From: Cucumis sativus
Taxonomy: Eukaryota; Streptophyta; Magnoliopsida; Cucurbitales; Cucurbitaceae
DNA: 64,000 nt
Assembly: GCF_000004075.3 (NCBI RefSeq)
Contig: NC_026656.2
Span: 17,122,607-17,186,606 of the forward strand
Reading direction: 5' to 3'
The translations under genes were made by a program, and so were the position numbers. The notes beneath the pieces were generated by a model. The model searched no databases and was not told the DNA's origin. It was given only the letters and a program-made list of their open reading frames with translations. Shown in pieces: positions 1-10,606 of the stretch; within the stretch, counting starts at the first letter, position 1, and each line of letters begins with the position of its first letter.

Positions 1-932
1 CAACCAAGAGCTTTGGTTCCGGATTCGTGCAATAAGTTTTTGTGGTTTAAGTCAAATTTATCACAAGGGGAAACCATCAAACCTCTCTGAAGTTTAAATT
101 CTTTAAATGTATAAAAGAATTCCACGATAAAGCAAGTATTGGGATTTAACTTGTATGAAAGATGAGAGTAACTTATAAATCTCAGTCTACGATTGGACTA
201 ATCAATAGAATTAACTAACTGGCATTAACAATTTGACTAATTATCTTAATCAAATTAGCTAATTAGACAAGTCATAGAATTATGTTTCCTGCGCTTGCTA
301 TCTCCGTTCTTTCTTGTCATAGTAGTTGATTACCTCTGTAGACATCTAACGAAGGGCTTAAGAATAATATATTTCTCTCATTATGTTCCTGCGATGTGTT
401 TTTAAAAGGTAATATTGTTTTATCACATCTATGATAATTGCCTTGCACTATCCACTCAAGAAGTGCAAAGGTACGGTTTACCAAGTATTCTAGATCACCT
501 ATTCTAGGGGAGACCATTCTATATGCTACCTTTTGGTATACTTTCAATTTTTTTCAGTTTCAGGTTATTGACAATTTTCTTTTTTCCTTCGATTGTTTTG
601 GAAGTTTTATTTCACTTTTGTTTGATACAGAGCAATGAAGTCTTTGGTTGTCTATAGTAAATTTTGTCTATCCTATTGAATTTTTTTTTTATGATGTACG
701 TGTCTTAGTGATGTTGGTTGGCTCATTTTCACTAGGTTGGGCAAAAGGTAACGAAGGTTAAAGGAACATTCTTGATAATGGCTTTTGAACCTTCTTGTGC
801 CTAGGTGTTCATATTTGCATGTTACTTCTTTTTCTATTTTTATTCTTGTCCTTGTTGCGTAGTCTCTCTCTCTCTCTCTTTTCCTTTTTTCTTTTTTTGT
901 GGCGGAAAATGTCACTTTATTCTTGAGTACAG
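1..932. other. Upstream part of a partial gene, not resolved
   Basis: AT-rich DNA preceding the two recognisable exons at 933-1159. A CT-rich stretch and U-rich sequence lead to the acceptor at 931-932, so this is at least partly intron. The first 90 bases form an open frame from the window edge to a TGA, but I see no family signature in it. A minus-strand open frame at 317-547 also has no recognisable motif. I could not assign earlier exons. Confidence 0.3.
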
Positions 933-1159
933 GATTACTTCGCATCTGAATCTATGAATCAAACTGTGCATCTCGTCAGGGAAAAGCTTGATAAGGTTAT
1001 AAAACTTATATTCATATAATTTATTCTCTACATTTGAGCGCATTTGTTATTCATATATTGCTTCTTACCTTTGTGTTTTAGATTCAATCAAGCAGCGAAC
1101 ATCTGCAAGCTGGACCTGCGAGCAAGAAATCACGTATGGACAATAGGAGGAGAATCTAA
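933..1159 (+). CDS. 3' end of an unrecognised gene (last two exons)
   Basis: Two exons fit together: 933-995 (after an AG acceptor at 931-932, ending AAG before a GT donor) and 1082-1159 (after TTTTAG, ending TAA). Both are in phase 0 and encode 46 residues. The piece begins DYFASESMNQTVHL, continues with a charged helical stretch and ends in a basic tail, KKSRMDNRRRI. Such a basic C terminus would suit a nuclear protein, but this is inference and I do not recognise the family. The gene is convergent with the RING gene at 1749-3225, about 590 bases away. The 5' exons probably lie in the unresolved first 930 bases or beyond the window edge. A chance pair of open exons cannot be excluded. Confidence 0.45.
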
Positions 1160-1748
1160 TGCTTGCCGACCTCTTTATAGAGACGGTTAATAGGTGTTTC
1201 AACGTTGTATCAAAAGTTATTATTTTGACATGTCGCATATAGGCAGATTTGCAGTGTACACAAATTAAACTGTTTGATCTTTTATTCCAAAGGTGGAAAA
1301 GGAATAGCGCATGCAACAAACTTCTGTAGAGGAGTGTTTTATTGTCATCACTATAGCACGCATTGCTATTAGCAGTTCTTCTCACACGAGGATCGTGATT
1401 GTAGATTTATAGAACAACTTTTTACCAAAATTTCATACCGACTTATTAATTACTCCGGGAAGATGGATGGAATGACCACTCCTAGAACATTAATAATAGT
1501 TTTAGAAAAAACGGTGGGTATTGTTAAAAAATTTTTAACGACAACAATGAGTAAAGAATCCATCAACCAGAAGAAGATCAGAGATGTGGGGCGTGAAAAG
1601 AGAATGTAATTGTTCTTCATGCTAAGACGAGTAAACTTTCAAATGAGCAACTTTAACGTTCACCTTAGTGATTAAAACAATGCAGGTATATATCATACAG
1701 ACAGAAGGAAAACGTGATTTTGTTTTGCCCTTTGGTAAGATTCTTAAT
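1160..1748. other. Convergent 3' flanks
   Basis: Space between two converging stop codons. It presumably holds the 3' UTRs of both genes. No further coding signal was seen. Confidence 0.5.
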
Positions 1749-3225
1749 TTAGGACAAGTAGACTTGGATACCAGCCGTTTTGATCAAGTGACAGACAGGA
1801 CAGACATTTACAAGTCCATCGCAATCTTTACACAAACATAAATGTCTACAAGGCATAAGTAGGATGGAAACCTCTTTTGCCTTGCATGCTCTGCAAATCA
1901 TGTATTCTTTGCTGGTTGAAGGTTTTATTGTCCCACCTGGAACATTTACGTAATTGTTTGGATCGATGTTTGAGGCAGCATCATCCACTTCACTATCTCC
2001 AAACCCTTCCTTCGCTTGGTCAGCACCCTGCGAGATGGCATGCTGAAGATTGTTTTTCAGGACATTTACAACTGACTCGTTGTACTTTGCTCTGCAATGC
2101 CAATTTTGAGCTTCCGTGGCCACATGCTTTATTCTCTCCACTAGCTCTCTGTTTTTACGGTTCATGCTCTCAATTTCAACATCCTTTTCATGTAGTTTCT
2201 TTTCGATGCCTTTCTCAACCGCACTAAGAAAGGAAGCCATATGTCTTTGCTTCATGTCCCTAATTCCCTTTGCCAAATGTTCTTCCTGTTTGCCAGGCAG
2301 ATGGAAAATCTAACACATTAGACGCAATTGAATCAACCGCATTGAAGGTTACTTAAACATGAGCACCCCATTTACAGGCATCACGTGCAAGTGATTGTAA
2401 TTGCTATAGAGAGAAATAAGCTCTTAATGAACTAATTAGGCCACAATCGCAAACATCTTCAAGGAAATAATATCACAAACTATTTTAGTTTTATCCCTAT
2501 GCAGCATGCACTCTTGTTAAAATCCAGAAGAGCAGAATGTCCTAGAAGCTCTGAGGAGATTAAAGTACCTGAATTTTAATATATTGATCAAATTCTTCCT
2601 TTTGTCTATCAACCTCAGTCCTGATATTATCACCAAGTGAAAAAATGATTGAAGGTGCAGCTGTTATACTTCCACTGGCAGTGGTAACAGAGGAATTGTG
2701 TTCATCATCATCATATGATAGTCTTAAGCCTGTTGATACAGCATTTGGGTTTCTAATGCTTGTTGAACGATTAGCGTCATCTTGACAAGCATAATTTAGG
2801 GAAATCTGAAGCTTCTGCTGTCTTGAGAAATCTTCTGTTTCCCTACTTCTTTTGTTAGGGCGAAGCATTGGAACCATTTGCTCGTTTCCAAAATAATTTA
2901 CAGGCTCGATTCCACAACTAACGGGCACTACAACATAAATTGTGAATTCTATGAGACAGGACAACTGAAGAACATTTAACAAGATCTGATTAATCTTCCA
3001 AATACGGATCAGACTTGCATTGTTATTCAAATCATTTACTCTGGCTAGACATACTTATAAATAAAAAATTACGGAATGCAGTAAGTTGAAATCAGATATT
3101 TTAGAGACAAGAAACTCACAGTTCCCAAATAACTGCAGCTGACCAGAAGCATTATTTTGATACTGAGTTCGTTTTTCATCAAGGAAAACGGGAAGCAAAC
3201 CATTTCCATTGTTGCCACCCAACAT
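1749..3225 (-). CDS. BOI/SBP1-type RING E3 ubiquitin ligase
   Basis: Three coding exons, 3120-3225, 2569-2927 and 1749-2309, join in phase to give 341 residues. The N-terminal half is variable. A coiled-coil stretch lies at about residues 165-230. The C terminus (residues 294-328) is a C3HC4-type RING with the pairs CRAC, PCRHLCLC and CPVC. That order, with a RING at the extreme C terminus, is typical of the BOTRYTIS SUSCEPTIBLE1 INTERACTOR / S-RNase-binding protein family. The family is known to ubiquitinate transcription factors and to act in defence, cell-death and gibberellin responses. The start is the first ATG of an exon whose acceptor lies about 24 bases upstream. The 5' UTR continues through further introns toward about 4.65 kb. 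Which BOI paralogue this is cannot be decided here. Confidence 0.9.
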
Positions 3226-4424
3226 TTTCCAGAGAATTGAATCGATGACCTTCAGATAAAGAGAAAATTAAAATACGGACAGCACGGAAGGCTCACTGCC
3301 TGCAAAAGGAGACAGCAGTCTTAATCATTCTATTCACTGATGGGAAAAAAACAGCGAGGAAGAAAAAGGACAATAATATGAATTTTTAAGTACGAGTGGA
3401 GTATGGAGATATGAAGCTCCAACCTCAAATGAAAAAAATTCATATGTCAATTAACCTTGGGCTATGGTTACTTTGGCATTACATGTAGACAAGCAAGAAA
3501 CAAGGCTTAGAGTATTCTGTGAGTCGGTTCTCAAAAATGCCAAAAATCTTGGATGGATTAAGTTATTGAACAGACATCGCATTGCCACAAAAGTTTCATT
3601 GTTAATAAAACAAAAGGGGGCTCATCTTCAACAGATCCTATTATGAAACATGGGTATGATATTCCAGGACTGAATTCAGTATTTGAAACCCCATAATGGG
3701 CAATCAATATTCCTACAGAATCCAGATATCCGTAGCATTTACTATGAATAACAACCCATCCAAATAGGTGAAAATACGAGAAACTAACCACCATCACGTT
3801 TTCGTTAGAAAGTCAAACCTAAACATAAACATAAAATTCAAGGGAAGCACGAATTCAGAAATAACAATAGAGGGAGATCAGATCAGAAGAAATAGCAGGA
3901 GTTGAATCAATCATAAAACCATGTAGCGATAGTCAGAAAAAACATCAACAGGGATGGGGACGCGGCAAAAGGAACGGGAAAAAGCTTAGTGTATCAGAAG
4001 TGGGGATATCTAAACGAGGAAAGTTAGGGAGATTGATGAGCAGGTTTGACCGGAATCGCATAATGAAGGAAGAGGCAATCAAACAATTTTGACAAGGAAC
4101 AATGTTTAGTTGAGATCATGATTGGAAGTTTTCCTTATGAGGCACGACTTTAGCAACGATGCAAACATGAAAGTAGGGGAAGAAAAGGATTACCTTAAGA
4201 AGAAGTCATATGGGCAGTGCGAGATGAGAAGAAATATCATCTCCAGATCCTGCCATTCAACAATCCACACAGATTTATCTACATGATTCACAAGCAATAC
4301 ATATACACACATAGTAATAGCGAAAAGAAGAAGAAATATGTATAATATTATAAAAGATAGAAATACCTTGAAGATTGTATATGTAGAATCGAATGTTGAA
4401 GGAGGAGGAATAGGATCTAGAAAT

Positions 4425-4470
4425 ATGTGTGTGCGTGTGTGTGTGTGTGTGTGTATAGAGAGAGAGAGAG
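4425..4470. repeat. Compound GT/GA microsatellite in the BOI-like leader
   Basis: A run of about 14 GT units with one GC interruption passes directly into about eight GA units. It lies in the presumed 5' leader of the minus-strand RING gene, where it reads as CT/AC. Confidence 0.85.
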
Positions 4471-4682
4471 CGAGAGGAAAGGGAAAAGATTGATGGAGGG
4501 TTCTGGAGAGGTAAGGTAACCGACGAAAAGGATGAGGAAGAAGAAGAAGACGATGAAGATGAAGAATTATAGGAGAGAGAGGAAGAGGAATTGTAGGGAG
4601 GTGGTGCGGTGGGAGTGGAAAATTTATTAGAATGAAATGAATGAATCGGTGGTAGTGGTTACGCAAACGGATTTCCGTTCCC

Positions 4683-4690
4683 TTTATATA
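4683..4690 (-). promoter_or_regulatory. Candidate TATA box of the BOI-like gene
   Basis: On the minus strand an alternating TA tract ends in TATAAAGG, followed by a GA/CT-rich leader and, about 300 bases on, a splice donor. Position and sequence suit a core promoter, but the TA tract could also be a plain microsatellite. Confidence 0.45.
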
Positions 4691-5533
4691 TATATAATAA
4701 TTTTATTATTTACGAAACACAAATTAATGAATTATGATGGAAGGGAAAGAAGAAGAAGAAGATGAAGAAGATGAAGAAGAAAAGAGAAGAGGGATGAAAG
4801 TTAATATCACATTTTCAACTCTGGACCCCACCCACTTTTTATTTCTCTTTTCTCTTTTTAAATTTCATTGCATTTCCATTTTTCCATTACAAATTTGGGT
4901 GCTTCGGTGGCAACACAACACGGTTTCTAATTCAAATTTAACTTCCTAAATAAAATCAATTTCTTAAGGCTTAAACTACACACTCTTCCAATTGGATTAT
5001 CTATTTATTGATTTTAAAGATATGTTAATTATTGTTGGAATATGGAATATTGTGGTGTTTTTAAAACAATACTACCGTTACTTATGTTTTTGTCTTTTGA
5101 TTTTGAATTTGTACAGGAATGGCCATTTCACGTAACTGCCCCTGCATCTTTATTTTAGAATATTTGGTAATATCATAATTTTTCAATCCATCCAAATATA
5201 ATTAAAATGAAAATTGAAATGATGAGCGTAGCCCGTAGGATGTAGGATTAGGAGGTTGTGTAGGAGATAGGGAGAGTTAGGAGTGTGAGTGTGAGTGGGA
5301 GTGGGAGCATTATTATTCATTCATTTACCAATGACCATAAAAAATAAAAATAAAAATCATAAAAGGCGGGGGGTGGGGCGGGAAACAAGGCCTTGTGTTG
5401 CGTAATTACATTGCCTTAATGTGTTATTCAATATTCAACGTGCATCCTTCCCTCCCCTCGCTGCCTCGGCCCCACGTCTACTTTTTCTTTTCTTTTCTTT
5501 TTGGCGCGCAATTCCTTTGCATTTGTAGCGATG

Positions 5534-5535
<2 letters not shown>

Positions 5536-5564
<29 letters not shown>
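5536..5564. repeat. Uninterrupted poly-C tract, 29 bases
   Basis: 29 consecutive C residues flanked by ATGAA and ACACCAACC. Long pure C/G runs are rare in AT-rich plant DNA, and their length is often unreliable in assemblies. Confidence 0.95.
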
Positions 5565-6644
5565 ACACCAACCTGCCCTCCTCACGGATCTCCATTCCCC
5601 GATTTCCGGGTCACCATTTCTCCGTTTTTCCATTTTCTTTTCATCTCATTCCCATCTTTACTTTACTTCCCACCCTCACTTATCCTTTTCTTTTTCCCCC
5701 CCTCCCTTCTAAATTCAAATTTAACCCTCCATTTTCCTTCCTATTTTTAATACCCCTTCCTTTTCCAACAATCTCATCTTTTATTCCACTCTTTCAATTA
5801 CTATTTCATCACAATATTAAATAAATAAATAAATAATTGTTACCAACATATATAGAAATGGAAATGGAATACACTTCTAAATTTATTACACCTTATGCTA
5901 TATACAATAATAATTCTTAATGTAACAAGATTAATATCCACATGGAGATCTAATATGCATTTTAGAATAAATCTTGAAATGCTAAAGTTCGATACTTCTT
6001 TTTAGTTTGAACAAGTCAAATGAAAAAAAAAAAAAAAAAAAGAGGTTGACAAATAAGCAGTGGTTTAAATTTGAAAGATTTGTTTGTGAAGGTTGGAAAG
6101 GGCTTTGTGTGTCTTGCAGCATATGAAGAGAGGAAAGGTCAATTTTGTTGACCAACATGCGGAAGGAGAAGAGGACGAAAGGGGACGGCGAAGGCAACGC
6201 GGTGAGTGGGCCTCAAAATAGATAACCTCTCTCTCTCCCTATATCTATATTTCTTTGAAAATATTGTTCAATTTTTCTTTTTAAATTGAAAAAATAATAA
6301 ACACGTTTTCTTCATTCCTTGTTAGCTCTGAGCCATTGACTAATCCAAACCCAAATACACCAACAATTCTAAAACTGCTTCCTTAACCTCCAATTCCATA
6401 CTAACTATCTAAACCTTTATCCCCCATCCTCATTTGTATACTTATATATAATTCACGCATGGGTGGGTTGAAAAAAGTTGAAGAAGAATCAAACCAAACT
6501 TAGATCAATCATAATAGATATAATCTCATACACATACATATTTATATTTCCCATTTTAGGAACGTATCATAATTTTCCTATTATTTAAGACGTTGGGTCA
6601 TGAAGGGAATGGGCATTGCGAAAAGGGCTGGTGTGGTAGGTCAA

Positions 6645-6652
6645 AGCCCAAA

Positions 6653-6683
<31 letters not shown>

Positions 6684-6722
6684 AATTAAAATGGAAAAGA
6701 AATACCAAAGGGGTCAAACCCT
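6645..6722 (+). promoter_or_regulatory. Site II and telo-box elements before RPB10
   Basis: AGCCCA at 6645-6650 is the complement of the site II motif TGGGCT, and AAACCCT at 6716-6722 is a telo box. The two lie 48-125 bases before the RPB10 start. The pair is a known signature of plant translation and transcription machinery genes expressed in dividing cells. Confidence 0.6.
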
Positions 6723-6769
6723 GGTTGGGATCGAGGCACGTAGGGTTGTGCAGAAAGCAGAAAGCGAAG

Positions 6770-7400
6770 ATGATCATCCCAGTGCGTTGCTTCACTTGCG
6801 GGAAGGTAAGCTATGGACAACCATATTCAACATTGAGTTAAAGTTTCTTCTCAGAATTCCATTTTCCTGTTTTCTCTATCCTTCTATGTCCCACTGTCTT
6901 TGGGTTCTTGCCTACCCACCACCCCCAAAGTTTTCAATTACTCTCAACTCAACTCACCTCTTAGAACCCTTCGGTTTATATTTTTTTTAGGTGATTGGAA
7001 ACAAGTGGGATCATTACCTTGATCTTCTACAGGCCGATTATTCAGAAGGGCAAGTGAGTGCAACACGTCACTTCATTTACATTTTGATTTCCGTCTTGGT
7101 TTCTTACAACATCCAAAAGCATACCTGTTTTACCTTGCCTTTTAGAAGAGATCCTAATGCATTTACTTTTCCCGTATTAGGGATGCACTTGATGCACTGG
7201 GTCTGGTTCGCTACTGCTGTAGACGAATGCTCATGACTCATGTTGACCTTATGAAAAGCTTCTTAATTACAATAGTAATCCCTTTTCGCTTTCCTTCTCT
7301 TCCTTCATGCACGAGCTGTTTGCCTACTTCAGTTTTTCGCTGCCCTTTCACACATTTATCGCTTTCTGTTTCAGCTCTGGATAAGTCTGATACCAGTTAG
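6770..7400 (+). CDS. RPB10: RNA polymerase subunit RPB10 (shared by Pol I, II, III), with an apparent frameshift
   Basis: Four exons, 6770-6805, 6991-7049, 7181-7274 and 7375-7400. They encode the highly conserved start [12 protein letters not shown], the core with SEGDALDAL, and the [13 protein letters not shown] block. The zinc ligands C7, C10, C44 and C45 are all present. RPB10 is a subunit of about 71 residues that helps assemble the large-subunit core. After HVDL the family continues IEKLLNYNT. Here that peptide is encoded one base out of frame: an ATTGAA expected at about 7250-7253 reads ATGAA. Exon 4 then restores the usual ending TLDKSDTS only in the original frame. As read, the last 16 or so residues are replaced by a foreign tail of about 45 residues ending at 7488. 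Intron 2 appears to use a GC donor (GCAAGT at 7050). The introns are intact, so this is not a retrocopy. It may be a sequencing error, a young pseudogene or a variant allele. Confidence 0.85.
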
Positions 7401-9621
7401 GCGGGGGAAAAGTTTTCTGCTTGTTCATGTGCTGTGCTGTGCAGGAGTCAGTATTGGCGTTTACTTAAAGAGAAGATTCAGTGCATGACTCGAGTTGAGC
7501 TGTGTCTTGGTGTCCCGCTCTGTTTAATTGCTGATTTTATCAAGGGTTTACTAGCTTGTAGGAATTACATATCAGAACTGTGTACTATCATAATGTTGAA
7601 AGATGGTTAGAAAGAAAGGATGTAGTTAGTATGCTGGAAGGATTTCCCTTCTCTTAACTAACTGCCTTTGTGAAATGGTGTTTATACCTGGACTATCGCT
7701 AACAAATTAATACAACTATCATCAGATGTTTACACTGCGTCATTTGTTCAGTTCTAATTGCTTATGGTTTTCGGTTTCTCATTGTTGATTAATGGATGTG
7801 AAAGTCATTTGACAAAACCATAAGAATGCTTTGTAATCTTCCTAGATGCTTCAAGCACAAAAGTGCCTTAATTTGACCTGCATATTGTCTCCCCTATTCT
7901 TTTGACACCGAAATTATTATTTTGAACCTTTTCTTTGATCTGCAATATATTTCACTGGCTGTTTAGAAATATGAAACGAGTTTGTAAAGACCGACTTAGT
8001 CTTACAGCCATTTTTTTAGGTTTTGTTGTTCAATTTGATGTTTGACCTGGAAATTATTTCTAGACTACACTTTCAAGGATGTCTTCAGGAAAGACTTCTT
8101 TTTTTTTTTCTTTTAAAAAAATAGAAATGAATGGTGGGGATTTGAACTACAACTTGTTGGTCCTTAGGAAATACATACATTAGTTGAGTGAAGTTTTTGT
8201 TGGGAAAACTAATATTTTTATGTTTGACGTTCTATATATTGCATGTTTTGGGTCAGTATCATGTTTTGCACATTTGGTACAAGTCAAACTTAGAATAAAT
8301 GGCAACAGCAAGGGTATAAGTGAAAATTTCTAAAACATGGTAGAACTATTTGAAAATTTCCAAACTTAACATTATGGACTAAAGCATATATTTAGCGAAA
8401 AAAATTATCTCACCCAGGATCTGGGCAAGTTCATATTGCCCTTCTGCTCAACATTCAATCAAAATGTTCATAATCCCAAATCCAGTTGACCCACTTCAAA
8501 ATAACCAAAATGGTGAGATTTGGTGGTGTCCAGACTTCAGAGTTCATTAAGACGTGGATTTAGAGGAAGGGAGAGTGTATAGTCTTGAGATTCAAATTTG
8601 ACGAGGATGTCCTGGGAACAACAAGAGAGAAGGTACTCCTTTGAAATCGTACGCCTAGCACCTGCTGCTGAGTACTTTAATTTGTCTATTGACTATGAGT
8701 GTGAGGAAAGGTTGGGCTTTGAAAGAAACGAGAAAATGCAAGTTACAGTCAAGAATGTGGTGTGGGTCGGATCATATAAAAATCACATCACCATTGGCAT
8801 TCATTCAGCAATATAATCGAAGATTTCATCTCTAGTCCTTCGGGTCATGAGGTTTTCCAGTTCATTTCTCTGTTATTTCACGTTAACTACTGTCCTACAA
8901 AGAAAGTATGTTATACTTTCAGTACTCAATATGTTGATGGTTACTTATTGACCCTTCAAGTTATCCACCTATAGCATATAGCCTATAGCCTATACCTTGC
9001 TTTTCCTTTCCATAGTATTAAAAAAGGGAGAAAAAGATCAGCTCCATGCCATTCCTTTTCATATGTATGTTAAATTAGGAGACAACGTGGCATATGAGTG
9101 TACACTAAAAACTTTATTTATCGTAAGGCTCACAATTGAATCACCGCATGCATATGATTATGTTTCTGTATGTTACCTAGTGGAGCAGCTACCTTCTCTC
9201 TCTCAATATTATTGTGGGCAATTTATTTTGACATAAAATATAATAAATAATGGGATCTACAACATCACTTCAATTTCAATTTCACCTATCAATAATCTAT
9301 AGTACTGTTGTAATTTGAATGCCACTTGGAATACAGTAGATGAATAATGAGTTATTGGCAGTGACATGAATTTAAAGAGGTTGTTCATTGTTGGGGCCAA
9401 AGCAAGGGGTGGAGAGATTTGTCAAAATCAGTCACACCGTTAGGAAAAATATACATATAAATATACCATATATGTGCAATAACCATCCATTCCATTCTGC
9501 TACTTTCTTATCTATTTAGAGATGGGTTTTGGATTGCTTGTGCTGTTTTGGCCCTTCACTTGGATATCTGTGGATAATATTTCTTCTTTCCTCTTCTTTC
9601 ATTTGTTCCCCCTTTTTCTGC
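7401..9621. other. Intergenic region
   Basis: Begins with the 3' flank of RPB10. About 2.2 kb of AT-rich DNA follows. A 72-codon open frame at 8598-8816 has no recognisable family motif. A SINE-like remnant lies near 8.1-8.2 kb. The last few hundred bases are the promoter of the TIGR01589 gene. Confidence 0.5.
8105..8195 (-). repeat. tRNA-like (SINE-type) remnant
   Basis: On the minus strand the segment reads CACTCAACTAATG, then a short spacer, then GTAGTTCAAATCCCCACC, then an A/T-rich end. The second block resembles the Pol III B box (GGTTCGAANCC) and the first a decayed A box. Similar modules occur near 16.15 and 27.73 kb. Full element limits and target duplications are not visible, so the family assignment is tentative. 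Confidence 0.35.
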
Positions 9622-9629
9622 TATAAAAA
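9622..9629 (+). promoter_or_regulatory. TATA box of the TIGR01589 gene
   Basis: TATAAAAA preceded by a pyrimidine-rich stretch and about 195 bases before the start codon. It leaves a leader of roughly 165 bases, in which a 5' UTR intron is possible. Confidence 0.65.
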
Positions 9630-9824
9630 AGCTCACAAATATCTTCTCCTGATCTTTGGCGCTTGTGAGGGCTTTTGATTTGTTCTCTTCTCTGTTTTTT
9701 CAGCAATATTTCGTCCTTGGGTTTTCGCTGAATGTACTTAACATTATTCCTGGGTTTTTGACCAAACACTATAGCTAATTTCTAAAAATAGATATACATA
9801 AAATAGATAAGTCATAGTATCAGT

Positions 9825-10606
9825 ATGTACCGCCCCAACAGCCACCACTTTCTTCCTTGTTTTCATTGCCAACCCCATGCCTATATCCGGATGGTACTGC
9901 TTTTCTCTTTCTTTCACCAATTGTAACGGTTAAAATCTTGGATTTTTCTTTTTTATCATTTCAATTAATTTTGCAGGTCCAGCATCTGATAGAGAGATGC
10001 TTGCTGCTTCATATGAGTCGAGATGAGTGCGTGAAGGCATTGGCTGACCATGCAAATATCCGTCCTCTCATTACACTTACAGGTCCGTATATACAAATAC
10101 TCCTTTTAAACTTTGTGAATCAAATTTTAATTTGTTATTCAATTATCTAAATTAAGCTATTCTGGGGCTTTTTTTTAATTAACCTGCCAGTGTGGAAGGA
10201 GCTCCAGAAAGAGAACTCTGACTTCTTCCGAGCATATTTCCATACCATTTCTCCCAATCCATTCCTCGGTATGATCCCTTATCTTATGGTCACTTCAAAA
10301 TAAAATAATGTCATTTGATTGTGACGGCCTTTGCCTATATGATCATTTCATTTAGTTCCTATTTAGCTTGATTAATTATTCACCTTACACACAAACCTAC
10401 AGCACTATTTTAAGTACTTCAACTCTTCAGTTTGGTACAAACAAACAAAAAAAAAAAAAAAAATGCAGTTGAATAGGTTTTAATTTTAAGAATCGACATC
10501 TATATATTTATTTGTTTAATTAGTTAAATATTTGGGTCCATTTACAGCCAAATTCACGGGGAGTGAGCGGTGCATCATGAGAAGACAATATCTCTACTGG
10601 AGGTGA
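9825..10606 (+). CDS. Small plant-specific TIGR01589-domain protein
   Basis: Four exons, 9825-9893, 9977-10082, 10191-10268 and 10548-10606, join in phase to 103 residues. The core, from VQHLIERCLLL through CVKALADHANI to VWKELQKEN and FFRAY, matches the uncharacterised plant-only domain TIGR01589 (A_thal_3526). That domain is a short helical module of about 55 residues with no known biochemical function. The N terminus, MYRPNSHHFLPCFHCQPHAY, is His/Cys-rich and encoded by its own exon. The C terminus is basic and ends QYLYWR. No signal peptide or membrane segment is visible, so a soluble location is likely. The start is the only ATG that keeps exon 1 in phase with the domain, and a TATA box lies upstream. 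The family is clear; the function is unknown. Confidence 0.88.

Larger units (their letters stand above)
3226..6769. other. Leader and divergent promoter region between BOI-like and RPB10
   Basis: The part up to about 4.65 kb is the spliced 5' leader of the minus-strand RING gene. Donor-like sequences (minus strand) occur near 4194 and 4366, and a CTGAAG acceptor lies about 24 bases before the coding start. From 4.7 to 6.6 kb the DNA is AT-rich intergenic sequence with a C29 tract, an A19 tract (6023-6041), pyrimidine-rich stretches and a CTT repeat just before RPB10. Open frames here follow simple repeats and do not look like genes. Confidence 0.6.

Noticed and set aside
317-547. 76-codon minus-strand frame near the left edge
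   Set aside because: No motif found, and it overlaps the presumed intron region of the plus-strand partial gene.
5395-5824. Two overlapping 105-107 codon frames around the C29 tract
   Set aside because: Their length comes from the poly-C and pyrimidine-rich sequence, giving Pro/Phe/Ser-rich translations with no domain.
8598-8816. 72-codon frame of balanced composition
   Set aside because: No recognisable domain, no clear promoter, splice or poly-A context. It was left as unassigned intergenic sequence.
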